Source of the DNA: DASPXK01 sp035637315
Lineage (GTDB): Bacteria; Chloroflexota; UBA6077; JACCZL01
Direction of reading: 5' to 3'
Assembly: GCA_035637315.1 (NCBI GenBank)
Contig: DASPXK010000162.1
Coordinates: 1 to 40,803 of the forward strand
Length of the DNA: 40,803 nt
Part shown: piece after piece, positions 1 to 6,609 of the stretch
Layout: each line of letters opens with the position of its first letter
Position numbering within the stretch: the first letter of the stretch is position 1
Position numbers and translations under genes: made by a program
Notes under the pieces: generated by a model
Database searches by the model: none
The model's input: only the letters and a program-made list of their open reading frames with translations
Told to the model about the DNA's origin: nothing

Positions 1-487
1 TCGTCCCGCCAGGGCCATGGCCTGCCTGGATCGGAAGTTCGTCTCCTGGACCGATTTCGTGGCCGCCAATTTCCTCGTCGACACCGCGCTGACGGCCCTC
101 CTTGGGGCGGCCACCGGGTCGGCTTACGAGCCCCTCGGCCAGCGAGCGCGAAAGATCCTTCAAGAGGAGGCACCGCACTGGATTCACGGCGCGGGCTGGA
201 TCCGACGCCTGGCTGCTGATCCCGATGCGCGCCCGATCCTGGAGGGCAGCCTGCGAGCGGCCTGGGATGACGCCTTCACTTGGTTCGGCCAGGCCGACGA
301 CCCCGTGATGAATCGGCTCGTGGCGGGCGGGCTGCTGGCATGCACCCCAGATGAGCTGCGCGAGCGGCTCCGCACCCGCGTCGTCCCGCTCCTGGAGGAG
401 GCCAGCCTGGCGGTCGACCTGGCTGGGCGCGGGCTGCCATGGGGCCGCTGGGACCAGAATACGCGACGACTGAGACCCGCTTCATGA
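1..487 (+). CDS. paaC: PaaC, structural subunit of 1,2-phenylacetyl-CoA epoxidase (5' end outside window)
   Basis: The last 161 residues of PaaC; the frame is open to the left edge, so the true start lies outside. PaaC is the non-catalytic ferritin-like partner of PaaA in the multicomponent monooxygenase that epoxidises the ring of phenylacetyl-CoA in the cytoplasm. The visible part is largely helical and has the family pattern FVSWTDFVAANFLVD, then RARKILQEE and HWIHGAGWIRRLA, the last part of the four-helix core. The stop overlaps the next start as ATGA (484-487), so translation is probably coupled. The following zinc ribbon and PaaX support the assignment. What is seen is the sequence pattern and the operon order; the subunit role is known from the family. 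Nothing looks broken in the visible part. Confidence 0.85.
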   Translation, partial: RPARAMACLDRKFVSWTDFVAANFLVDTALTALLGAATGSAYEPLGQRARKILQEEAPHWIHGAGWIRRLAADPDARPILEGSLRAAWDDAFTWFGQADDPVMNRLVAGGLLACTPDELRERLRTRVVPLLEEASLAVDLAGRGLPWGRWDQNTRRLRPAS

Positions 488-669
488 CCGAGCCGCAAGA
501 CACGACCCGCGCCACTGGGCAGTCGCCCGATCCCGTGACCTGCCCGTTTTGCTCGTCGACCGAGACCGACTTGGTCTCTGAGTTCGGCTCTCAGGCCCTG
601 CTCAGCCAGCACCGGTGCCAGGCCTGTCGCAGCTACTTCGAGGCGGTCAGGAACGAGAAGTGGGAGTAG
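484..669 (+). CDS. Stand-alone PaaD-type zinc ribbon protein (61 aa)
   Basis: A 61-residue protein with two Cys pairs, CPFC at residues 20-23 and CQAC at 45-48, and the tract TDLVSEFGSQA between them. This matches the C-terminal zinc ribbon of PaaD, the protein thought to help iron loading or maturation of the PaaA di-iron site. Usual PaaD is about 160 residues with an N-terminal DUF59 domain; that domain is absent here, so PaaD is either split (a DUF59 gene may lie upstream outside the window) or reduced. The ATG at 484 is chosen because it overlaps the paaC stop as ATGA; an ATG at 439 would run 49 bases into paaC. The 3' end overlaps the GTG start of paaX. The role is inferred from the ribbon and the operon. 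Confidence 0.75.
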   Translation: MTEPQDTTRATGQSPDPVTCPFCSSTETDLVSEFGSQALLSQHRCQACRSYFEAVRNEKWE

Positions 670-1586
670 CGCCCACGCGGCGCGTGGCCGTCCCTGCCAG
701 GAAAGGCTCGGGCGCCTGGGCGACAGCGCCGGGCGAGACTAGCCCCCGCCCGCAGGCGATGCTGTTCACCCTGTGGGGCGACTACGTCGTGCACCGCGGC
801 GGCGAGATCTGGGTAGGCAGCCTGATCCGAATAGCGGCCGAGTTCGGGCTGTCCGAGCTTGCCCTGCGCTCGGTGCTGTCACGCATGACCCGCGCCGGTT
901 GGCTCGAGTCCACCCGCCACTCGAACCGCAGCTACTATCGCCTGGCGCGCCGCGGCAGGGCAGTCATCGAGGAGGGGACGTCGCGGATCTTTGGGCCCCG
1001 CAGGCAGGCGTGGGACCGGCAATGGCATATAGTGACCTATTCGATCCCCGAGACTCAGCGAGAGCTCCGCGACCAGTTTCGCAAGCGGCTGTCGTACATG
1101 GGCTTCGGACCGCTCTCGGCCGGGGCCTGGATCACCCCGCACGAGCTTCGGTCGGAGGTGCGCGAGCTAGCCAGAGAGCTCGGGGCGGACGGGAACGTCG
1201 ACCAGTTTCGCGGCTGGTACCTCAGCGCCGATGATGGGCCAGCGCTGGCGGCGCGGGTCTGGCCACTGGGCCGAATCGCCCAGTCATACCGGGCCTTCAT
1301 TCGACGCTGGCGCGAGGTGGTGGCCGAGGTGAGTGGCAGCCTGGCCGACCCGCGTGCGTTTGTGCTGCGCTTCTGGCTGATCCACGAATACCAGCGCTTT
1401 TTCCTGGAAGACCCTGATCTGCCCCCCGAGCTGGTCCCGCCCGACTGGCCTGGCGACCGCGCGGCCGAGCTGTTCCAGGTGCTCCACGACCATCTCGCGC
1501 CGGGCGCCAACCGCTTCCTCGACGCCGTGTTCGAGCCGCGGCCGAGGGTTGGTAGTGCGCACTTTAGTGGGCGGCCCAGGCGCTAA
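660..1586 (+). CDS. paaX: PaaX-family transcriptional repressor
   Basis: A 308-residue PaaX-type regulator. PaaX represses phenylacetate catabolic operons and is released by phenylacetyl-CoA. The N-terminal winged helix covers about residues 34-100 with LFTLWGDYVV, GGEIWVGSLI and LRSVLSRMTRAGWL; the central domain contains WHIVTYSIPE and the C-terminal part contains HEYQRFFLEDPDLP, both typical of the family. The GTG at 660 is preferred: AGGA at 649-652 lies seven bases before it and it overlaps the zinc-ribbon gene. The next in-frame ATG, at 759, would cut close to the winged helix. The last eleven codons and the TAA stop lie inside a palindromic element (1551-1603), so the tail is probably element-derived. 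Placed last in the paa operon, it could form an autoregulatory loop. Confidence 0.88.
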   Translation: MGVAPTRRVAVPARKGSGAWATAPGETSPRPQAMLFTLWGDYVVHRGGEIWVGSLIRIAAEFGLSELALRSVLSRMTRAGWLESTRHSNRSYYRLARRGRAVIEEGTSRIFGPRRQAWDRQWHIVTYSIPETQRELRDQFRKRLSYMGFGPLSAGAWITPHELRSEVRELARELGADGNVDQFRGWYLSADDGPALAARVWPLGRIAQSYRAFIRRWREVVAEVSGSLADPRAFVLRFWLIHEYQRFFLEDPDLPPELVPPDWPGDRAAELFQVLHDHLAPGANRFLDAVFEPRPRVGSAHFSGRPRR

Positions 1587-1603
1587 AGCGCCCACCACCT
1601 ACT
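1551..1603. repeat. Palindromic element at the paaX 3' end
   Basis: Contains the perfect palindrome AGTGCGCACT (1554-1563), the hairpin GGCGCT/AGCGCC (1579-1584 with 1587-1592), and the enclosing arms GTGGGCG (1567-1573) and CGCCCAC (1589-1595). The paaX stop codon (1584-1586) is within it. No T-run follows, so it is not a classical terminator, though it may still end transcription. The paired-hairpin layout is like the elements at 5389 and 12308, but the sequence differs. Confidence 0.65.
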
Positions 1604-1654
1604 GAAGCCTGCCAGGTCCGCGCGATCTGGATGTTTTGGGTAGCAACCGACGGC

Positions 1655-1681
1655 TTTACGCGGGGTTGCAACTGTTAGGAT
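1655..1681 (+). promoter_or_regulatory. Candidate promoter of the SH3-linker protein gene
   Basis: TAGGAT at 1676-1681 resembles a -10 box. TTTACG at 1655-1660 is a weak -35 with a short 15-base spacer. The predicted start of transcription near 1689 leaves a leader of about 35 bases that holds a GGGAGG ribosome site before the ATG at 1724. Confidence 0.4.
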
Positions 1682-1723
1682 GGCCGCGCGAGGGCACGTG
1701 TCCGCTGTGGCGGGAGGCCCGCG

Positions 1724-2503
1724 ATGATACGACCACGAGCAGCTCCATCTGTCCTGGACCGGACCAGGCGCGGTGGGCGGTGGTGGTCGGCGATCGGGTT
1801 GCTGCCCCTCGCGATCGTGATCCTGGCGCCATTTGAAGTCGGCGCCCAATCGGCCGACCCGCCCGTGGGCAGCACAGTCCGAGTCGTAGACACCGGTGGG
1901 CGCGGACTGAATCTCAGAAACGGGCCCGGACTGTCGGCGCCTGTAGCCCTCTCTGTAGACGAGGGCACGACCCTGCAAGTCCTCGGGCCGGCCCGCCCGG
2001 CAGATGGATTCCGCTGGATCGAGCTGCGGGAGCCTGGCGGGATGGTCGGCTGGGCAGCGGTCGACTTTCTACTCGTCGTCTCCGGGCCCTCTTCCACGCC
2101 GACACCTACTCCAACCCGTGTCGTGGCCGCCCCGAGCGCTCCAACTGCAACCTCCACACCCACGCTCGAACCGACCCAGGGGCCAGAGCTGACCGCGACT
2201 CCCACGCCGACCAACGGGCTCGAGATCGAGGCACGGGTGAAGGTCCCCGAGACGGCCGACAAGGACCAGACGCTGACCGTGACCGTGTATCGGAACGGCG
2301 CGCCAGCCCCCGATATTCAGGTGGTCGCGGTCGTTCAAAACACTGACCCGCCGATCATCCGCGACATGGAGCCAACCGACTCCAACGGCCGCACCGTCAG
2401 GTCGTTTGTGGTCAGAGACAAGGGTACGATCGTCATCGTCGTCATAGCCGTAGCGCCCGATGGGACCAAGGGCCACCAGACAGTCAGCTACTTCAGGCGG
2501 TAG
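1724..2503 (+). CDS. Secreted SH3-like domain protein with Thr-Pro linker
   Basis: A 259-residue exported protein of unknown function. Residues 1-20 are Arg-rich, then a hydrophobic segment (about 21-41) ends in EVGAQS, a plausible signal cleavage site. Residues about 48-117 form a bacterial SH3-like domain (VVDTGGRGLNLRNGPG, DEGTTLQVLG, GMVGWAAVDFL), a fold often binding cell-wall peptides. Residues about 119-165 are a Thr/Pro/Ser linker, and 167-259 look like a beta-sandwich (EARVKVPETADKDQTLTVTV). GGGAGG seven bases before the ATG supports the start. Its 3' end overlaps the convergent dehydrogenase gene by 16 bases. Cell-surface location is inferred; a specific ligand cannot be named. Confidence 0.8.
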   Translation: MIRPRAAPSVLDRTRRGGRWWSAIGLLPLAIVILAPFEVGAQSADPPVGSTVRVVDTGGRGLNLRNGPGLSAPVALSVDEGTTLQVLGPARPADGFRWIELREPGGMVGWAAVDFLLVVSGPSSTPTPTPTRVVAAPSAPTATSTPTLEPTQGPELTATPTPTNGLEIEARVKVPETADKDQTLTVTVYRNGAPAPDIQVVAVVQNTDPPIIRDMEPTDSNGRTVRSFVVRDKGTIVIVVIAVAPDGTKGHQTVSYFRR

Positions 2504-3489
2504 CGCGGGTGGTCGAGCGCGGCCGGGTTGACCACGTTCTGGGGCTGGCCGTCGAGGAACGCGAGGATGTTCTCGACGGGCACGCGTCGGAGACGGGCCG
2601 AGGCGGCGTCCGTTACCCAGGCCAGGTGCGGGGTCAAGATAGCGTTCTCGAGCATTCGTAGCGGGCTCTGGGCAGGCAGCGGCTCTGGCGTGAAGACATC
2701 CAGCCCGACTGCCGAGAGCTGACCGCCCTTTACCGCCTCGATCAGCGCCGCTTCGTCCACCAGCGCCGCGCGCGCCGTGTTCACCAGGATAGCCCCGTGC
2801 TTCATCATCGCCAACTCGCGGCGACCGATGAGATTCTGCGTCTCGGGCGTCAGGCGGAGATGGAGCGAGAGGGCATCGGCCTGGCGGATGACGTCGTCGC
2901 GCTCCAGCAGCTCCACCCCCAGCTGTCGCGCGCGGTCCGGATCGTTTCGAAAGCTCCATCCCACCACCCGCATGCCGAAGCCTCTGGCCATCTGGGCGAC
3001 CTCACGTCCGATCGCGCCGAGGCCGAGCAGACCGAGCGTCTTGCCCCGCAGCTCGATCCCTAAGTGGTGCTCCCAGCGACCTTCGTGCATGGCCCGGTCG
3101 ACCTTGCCGAGGTGGCGTGCTGCCGCCAGGAGCAGGAGCATCGTGTGCTCCGCGACGGATACGGCGTTGGCGCCGGGCGCGTTGGCTACAACCACCCCTC
3201 GCTTCGTCGCGGCCTCGAGGTCGATATTGTCGGTCCCAGTGCCCAGAACGGAGATCAGCTGGAGGTCTGACAGGGCGTCCAGAGCGCTGGCGTCGAAGAT
3301 CGAATAGGCGCGAACGTTGATCAGCGCCAGCACGCCCTCGAGGCGGGCGATCAGTTCTTCTTGAGACTCCTGTCGCGAGGTGAAGATCGATACCTCCCCG
3401 CGCGCACGAAGCGGCTCCAGGTCCTCGGGAAAGTCCTGGTAGACGGGCGGACAGTCGTCCGGCACGCAGAACTTGACTGCTTGCGGCAT
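2488..3489 (-). CDS. D-isomer-specific 2-hydroxyacid dehydrogenase (SerA-like, no ACT domain)
   Basis: A 333-residue NAD-dependent dehydrogenase. The Rossmann motif GLGAIG is at residues 156-161, and the catalytic set is present: Arg240 in NTARAALVD, Glu269 in TPEPL, His288 in LTPHLAW. There is no C-terminal ACT or ASB domain, so this is the short form of phosphoglycerate dehydrogenase or a hydroxypyruvate/glyoxylate-type reductase; the substrate cannot be fixed from sequence. The ATG at 3489 is chosen because GGAGG stands eight bases before it; an upstream ATG at 3549 would cross the divergent promoter region. It is divergent from accDA (start 3593), and the 104-bp gap holds a consensus -10 box for accDA. 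Confidence 0.85.
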   Translation of the reverse strand: MPQAVKFCVPDDCPPVYQDFPEDLEPLRARGEVSIFTSRQESQEELIARLEGVLALINVRAYSIFDASALDALSDLQLISVLGTGTDNIDLEAATKRGVVVANAPGANAVSVAEHTMLLLLAAARHLGKVDRAMHEGRWEHHLGIELRGKTLGLLGLGAIGREVAQMARGFGMRVVGWSFRNDPDRARQLGVELLERDDVIRQADALSLHLRLTPETQNLIGRRELAMMKHGAILVNTARAALVDEAALIEAVKGGQLSAVGLDVFTPEPLPAQSPLRMLENAILTPHLAWVTDAASARLRRVPVENILAFLDGQPQNVVNPAALDHPRYRLK

Positions 3490-3552
3490 ATGTGGAACCT
3501 CCAGTGCCAGATCCGAGGTCCGGACTTCGGACCCGTACTCGCGACGCATCCG

Positions 3553-3558
3553 TATAAT
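3553..3558 (+). promoter_or_regulatory. Consensus -10 box TATAAT of accDA
   Basis: A perfect TATAAT at 3553-3558, with no good -35 at the usual distance. Transcription from about 3565 gives a 28-base leader with GGGGGAGA before the GTG at 3593. The ATG at 3557 overlaps the box, so it cannot be the start if this promoter is used. Confidence 0.55.
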
Positions 3559-3592
3559 GCATCAGACTGCGGAGGTCGCGGGGGGAGAACAA

Positions 3593-5392
3593 GTGGCGGT
3601 TCAGAGCACGGGTCCAGAGGGGGAGGCCGTGCCAGGGTGGCTTCTGGAGTCACGCTCGGAGCAGCCGGAGGGCGCCCCGATCTGCCCGAACTGTGGGGCT
3701 GAGCAGACGGCGTCGTCCAGTTACGAGCGATACCGAGTCTGCGAGCGCTGCAACCATCACTTCCCGTTCTCAGCCCGCCGCCGCCTCGAGCTGCTCCTGG
3801 ACGAGGACACGTTTCGGGAGCTGAAGCCGGCCCTGACGTCGATCGATCCACTGCTGTTCACCGATCGTCTGCCCTACAGCGAGCGGCTGGACGCCGCGCG
3901 CGAAAAGGTCGGCCTGGACGAGGCGGTGGTCGTCGGGACCGGACGGATCAATGGCCGTGACTGTGTAGTGTCCGTCTTGGATTTCGAATTCCTCGGCGGG
4001 AGCATGGGGACCGTAGTCGGCGAGAAGGTCGCGCTGGCGCTGGAGCTGGCGGCCGACAAGCGTGTGCCGTTTATCAGCGTCGCGGCGAGCGGTGGGGCGC
4101 GCATGCAGGAGGGCATGCTGTCGTTGGTCCAGATGGCCAAGACGAGCGCGGCGGCGATGCGACTCCATCGAGCCGGAGTGCCATTTATCTCCGTTCTGAC
4201 CGACCCGACCACCGGCGGCGTGTACGCTAGCTTCGCGTCGCAGGGCGATGTCATCCTGGCCGAGCCGCGCGCCTTGATCGGCTTCGCAGGTCCGCGCGTG
4301 ATCGAGCAGATCACCGGCCGCAGTCCGCCAAAGGATGCTCAAACAGCCGATTACCTGTTGGAGCATGGCCAGATCGACGCGATCATCGATCGGACCAGGC
4401 TCCGCAACGCACTCGCCACACTCCTCCAGTTGGTCGAGCGTCCCTGGAACCTGTCCAGCCGCGGCGAGCAGGAGTTGTACGTCCCTGAGGCCCGCCCGCC
4501 AGCCCAGGCGTGGGAGGCCGTCGAATTGGCCCGCCACCCTGACCGCCCGACGACGCGCGACTACGTGCGCGCGATGCTGCCGCAGTTCTTCGAGCTGCAC
4601 GGCGATCGTCTCAGCGCCGACGACCTGGCCCTGATCTGTGGCATCGGCGATCTGGGAGGCATTACGGTCATGCTGCTGGCCCAGGAGCGTGGACGCGGCG
4701 AGGAGGAACGCGAGCGCCGGCGGGGCGGTCGGATGACGCCGGAGGGCTACCGTAAGGCGGCCCGGGCAATGCGCCTGGCGGCCTCGTGGCGTCTACCCGT
4801 CGTCACCCTGATCGATACGCCCGGCGCAGCGCTCGATTTCGATTCTGAGGCTCGCGGCCTGGCGCCGTCGATCTCGCAGTGCCTGGCGACCATGTCGATC
4901 CTGCCAGTCCCGATCGTGGCGGCGGTGATCGGCGAGGGTGGGAGTGGCGGCGCGCTGGCACTGGGGGTTGCCGACCGCATCTTGATGCAGGAGAACGCGA
5001 TCTACTCCGTGATTGCACCGGAGGGGGCGGCGGCGATCCTGTATCACGACGCCCAGAAGGCCCGTGAGCTGGCGGACGCGCTCAAGCTGACGGCGGCCGA
5101 CTGCAAGCTGTTGGGTGTGGTGGACACGCTCGTTCCCGAGCCGGAAGGCGGCGCCCACCACGACTCGGACTACGCGGCGTTGCTGCTGAAGAACTTTATC
5201 CTCGACGCGCTGGTCGAGCTCAGGCGGGTCAGCCCGCATAAGCTGGTCGACGAGCGCTATCGGAAATTTCGGCGCATGGGCCAGCAGCCATCGGCGTCGC
5301 GCCGCCAGGCGATCTCCAAGGAAATGGACGAGCTGCAGAAGCGCCTGGGCGGCGCCCTCTCGCAAGTGCTGGAGCACTTCCCCAGTAGGTAG
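3593..5392 (+). CDS. accDA: Fused acetyl-CoA carboxylase carboxyltransferase, beta-alpha (AccD-AccA)
   Basis: A 599-residue fusion of both carboxyltransferase subunits, which move the carboxyl group from carboxybiotin to acetyl-CoA, making malonyl-CoA for fatty acid synthesis. The AccD zinc ribbon has Cys31, Cys34, Cys50 and Cys53; the beta crotonase fold follows (SVLDFEFLGGSMG, SGGARMQEGM, PTTGGVYASFA). The alpha half begins near residue 300 (ARHPDRPTTRDYV, ELHGDRL) and keeps VIGEGGSGGALA and SVIAPEGAAAIL. Separate AccA and AccD are the rule in many bacteria; one-chain forms are known from several high-GC groups. GTG 3593 is preferred because GGGGGAGA lies just upstream; the ATG at 3557 overlaps the -10 box. 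The TAG stop sits in a palindromic element. No biotin carboxylase or BCCP gene is in the window. Confidence 0.93.
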   Translation: MAVQSTGPEGEAVPGWLLESRSEQPEGAPICPNCGAEQTASSSYERYRVCERCNHHFPFSARRRLELLLDEDTFRELKPALTSIDPLLFTDRLPYSERLDAAREKVGLDEAVVVGTGRINGRDCVVSVLDFEFLGGSMGTVVGEKVALALELAADKRVPFISVAASGGARMQEGMLSLVQMAKTSAAAMRLHRAGVPFISVLTDPTTGGVYASFASQGDVILAEPRALIGFAGPRVIEQITGRSPPKDAQTADYLLEHGQIDAIIDRTRLRNALATLLQLVERPWNLSSRGEQELYVPEARPPAQAWEAVELARHPDRPTTRDYVRAMLPQFFELHGDRLSADDLALICGIGDLGGITVMLLAQERGRGEEERERRRGGRMTPEGYRKAARAMRLAASWRLPVVTLIDTPGAALDFDSEARGLAPSISQCLATMSILPVPIVAAVIGEGGSGGALALGVADRILMQENAIYSVIAPEGAAAILYHDAQKARELADALKLTAADCKLLGVVDTLVPEPEGGAHHDSDYAALLLKNFILDALVELRRVSPHKLVDERYRKFRRMGQQPSASRRQAISKEMDELQKRLGGALSQVLEHFPSR

Positions 5393-5436
5393 GGGCGCAC
5401 GGCGTGCGCCCGCGGGCACGGCCTGCCGTGCCCTCC
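5389..5436. repeat. Double-hairpin palindromic element at the accDA 3' end
   Basis: Begins GTAGGGGCGCA, like the element at 12308. Hairpin one: GGGCGCAC (5393-5400) with GTGCGCCC (5404-5411). Hairpin two: GGGCACGGC (5414-5422) with GCCGTGCCC (5425-5433). The accDA TAG stop is 5390-5392. GGAGG of the following alcohol dehydrogenase comes right after, so the element may shape termination or initiation. Confidence 0.75.
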
Positions 5437-5449
5437 AAGCGGAGGCGAC

Positions 5450-6535
5450 GTGGCGACTGAGGCGCGGGGCGTTGTGGCGCGAGTGGCGGGGCATCCCGCC
5501 CCGCTCGAGCGGTTCGTGCTCGAGGACCCGGGCCCGGGCGAAGTGCTGGTGCGGGTGCTGGCGAGTGGCGTTTGCCACACCGACCTCCACTTTCAGCAAG
5601 GCCACATCGGGACGCTGCCCGTCCTGATGGGCCACGAGGGGGCCGGCATCGTCGAGGCGATCGGGCCGGGCGTCGAGCAGCCCGGCGTCGGCGACTACGT
5701 GGTACTGGCCTGGCGGGCGCCATGCGGACGATGCCGCTTCTGTCGGATTGGCCTGCCCCACCTGTGCGCTGCCAGCCTCAACGCCCAGCCGCGCCAGCGC
5801 ACGCCAAACGGAGATCCCATCCCGACGATCATGGGGCTAGGCACCTTCGCAACGCACACGGTGGTGGCCGCCCTTCAGGCCGTCCCTATCCCGCGCGAGG
5901 TGCCGCCAGAGCAAGCGTGCCTGATCGGCTGCGGCGTCATGACCGGCCTCGGGGCCGTCTTCTACACGGCCGCCGTACGGCCCGGCAGCACCGTCGCCGT
6001 GTTCGGCTCGGGGGCGGTTGGGACGAGCGTGATGCAGGGAGCGAGGCTGGCGCGGGCGTCAAAGATCATCGCCGTGGACCTCGATCCCCGCAAGCTCGAG
6101 TGGGCTCGCCTGTTCGGCGCGACGCACACCGTGGACGCCAGCCACAGCGATCCGATCGCCGAAATCAAGGACCTGACCGATGGGCTTGGGGTCGATTACG
6201 CGTTCGAGGCGGTTGGCGATCCCGGAGTCCTGGCGCAGGTACTGGAGTGCCGCGACCTGGCCGGCGTGGCCGTATTGATCGGCGTGCCGAGCGCCGATGC
6301 GCAGCTCCAGTTTCCGGCCCAGAAGCTGTTCGGCATGGGCGGCTCGCTGCGCATCAGCTGGTACGGCGACTGCTTGCCCAGCCGCGATTTCCCGCTCCTG
6401 GCGCAGATGTACCTGCGCGGCGAGCTGCTCCTGGACGAGCTGATCACACGTAAGATCGCGCTCGAAGAGGTCCAGGCGGCGTTCGAGGCGATGGAGCGCG
6501 GCGAGACACTGCGGTCGGTGATCTCGTTCGGCTGA
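5450..6535 (+). CDS. Zinc-dependent alcohol dehydrogenase (class III-like MDR family)
   Basis: A 361-residue medium-chain dehydrogenase. Catalytic zinc ligands are Cys42 (GVCHTD), His62 with Glu63 (GHEGAG) and Cys161 (LIGCGVMTG); the structural zinc is bound by Cys92, Cys95, Cys98 and Cys106. GSGAVG at 186-191 and Asp in IAVDLDPRKLE show an NAD-binding Rossmann fold. The pattern is closest to the formaldehyde-type (S-hydroxymethyl-thiol) and aryl-alcohol dehydrogenases; the substrate is not decided by sequence. The GTG start follows GGAGG by four bases. It lies just after accDA and the double-hairpin element, and converges on the aminotransferase gene across an inverted repeat. Confidence 0.87.
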   Translation: MATEARGVVARVAGHPAPLERFVLEDPGPGEVLVRVLASGVCHTDLHFQQGHIGTLPVLMGHEGAGIVEAIGPGVEQPGVGDYVVLAWRAPCGRCRFCRIGLPHLCAASLNAQPRQRTPNGDPIPTIMGLGTFATHTVVAALQAVPIPREVPPEQACLIGCGVMTGLGAVFYTAAVRPGSTVAVFGSGAVGTSVMQGARLARASKIIAVDLDPRKLEWARLFGATHTVDASHSDPIAEIKDLTDGLGVDYAFEAVGDPGVLAQVLECRDLAGVAVLIGVPSADAQLQFPAQKLFGMGGSLRISWYGDCLPSRDFPLLAQMYLRGELLLDELITRKIALEEVQAAFEAMERGETLRSVISFG

Positions 6536-6549
6536 TGCGGACGATCAAA

Positions 6550-6606
6550 TCACCGAAGAGGACGCGGAGGAGTTCTCCTTCGGCTCCTCTGCGACCTCCG
6601 CGGTGA
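6550..6606. terminator. Long inverted repeat between convergent genes, candidate bidirectional terminator
   Basis: Arms 6550-6571 and 6585-6606 pair at 18 of 22 positions around a 13-base loop. It fills the gap between two converging stops (6535 and 6610). The arms are built of short GAGG/CCTC words and resemble purine-rich repeats scattered between genes of many environmental bacteria (recollection, not searched). There is no clear T-run. Confidence 0.55.
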
Positions 6607-6609
6607 ATT

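Noticed and set aside
4793..5761. Open frame on the minus strand across accDA and the alcohol dehydrogenase start
   Set aside because: It spans two recognised genes and an intergenic palindrome and has no recognisable motif.
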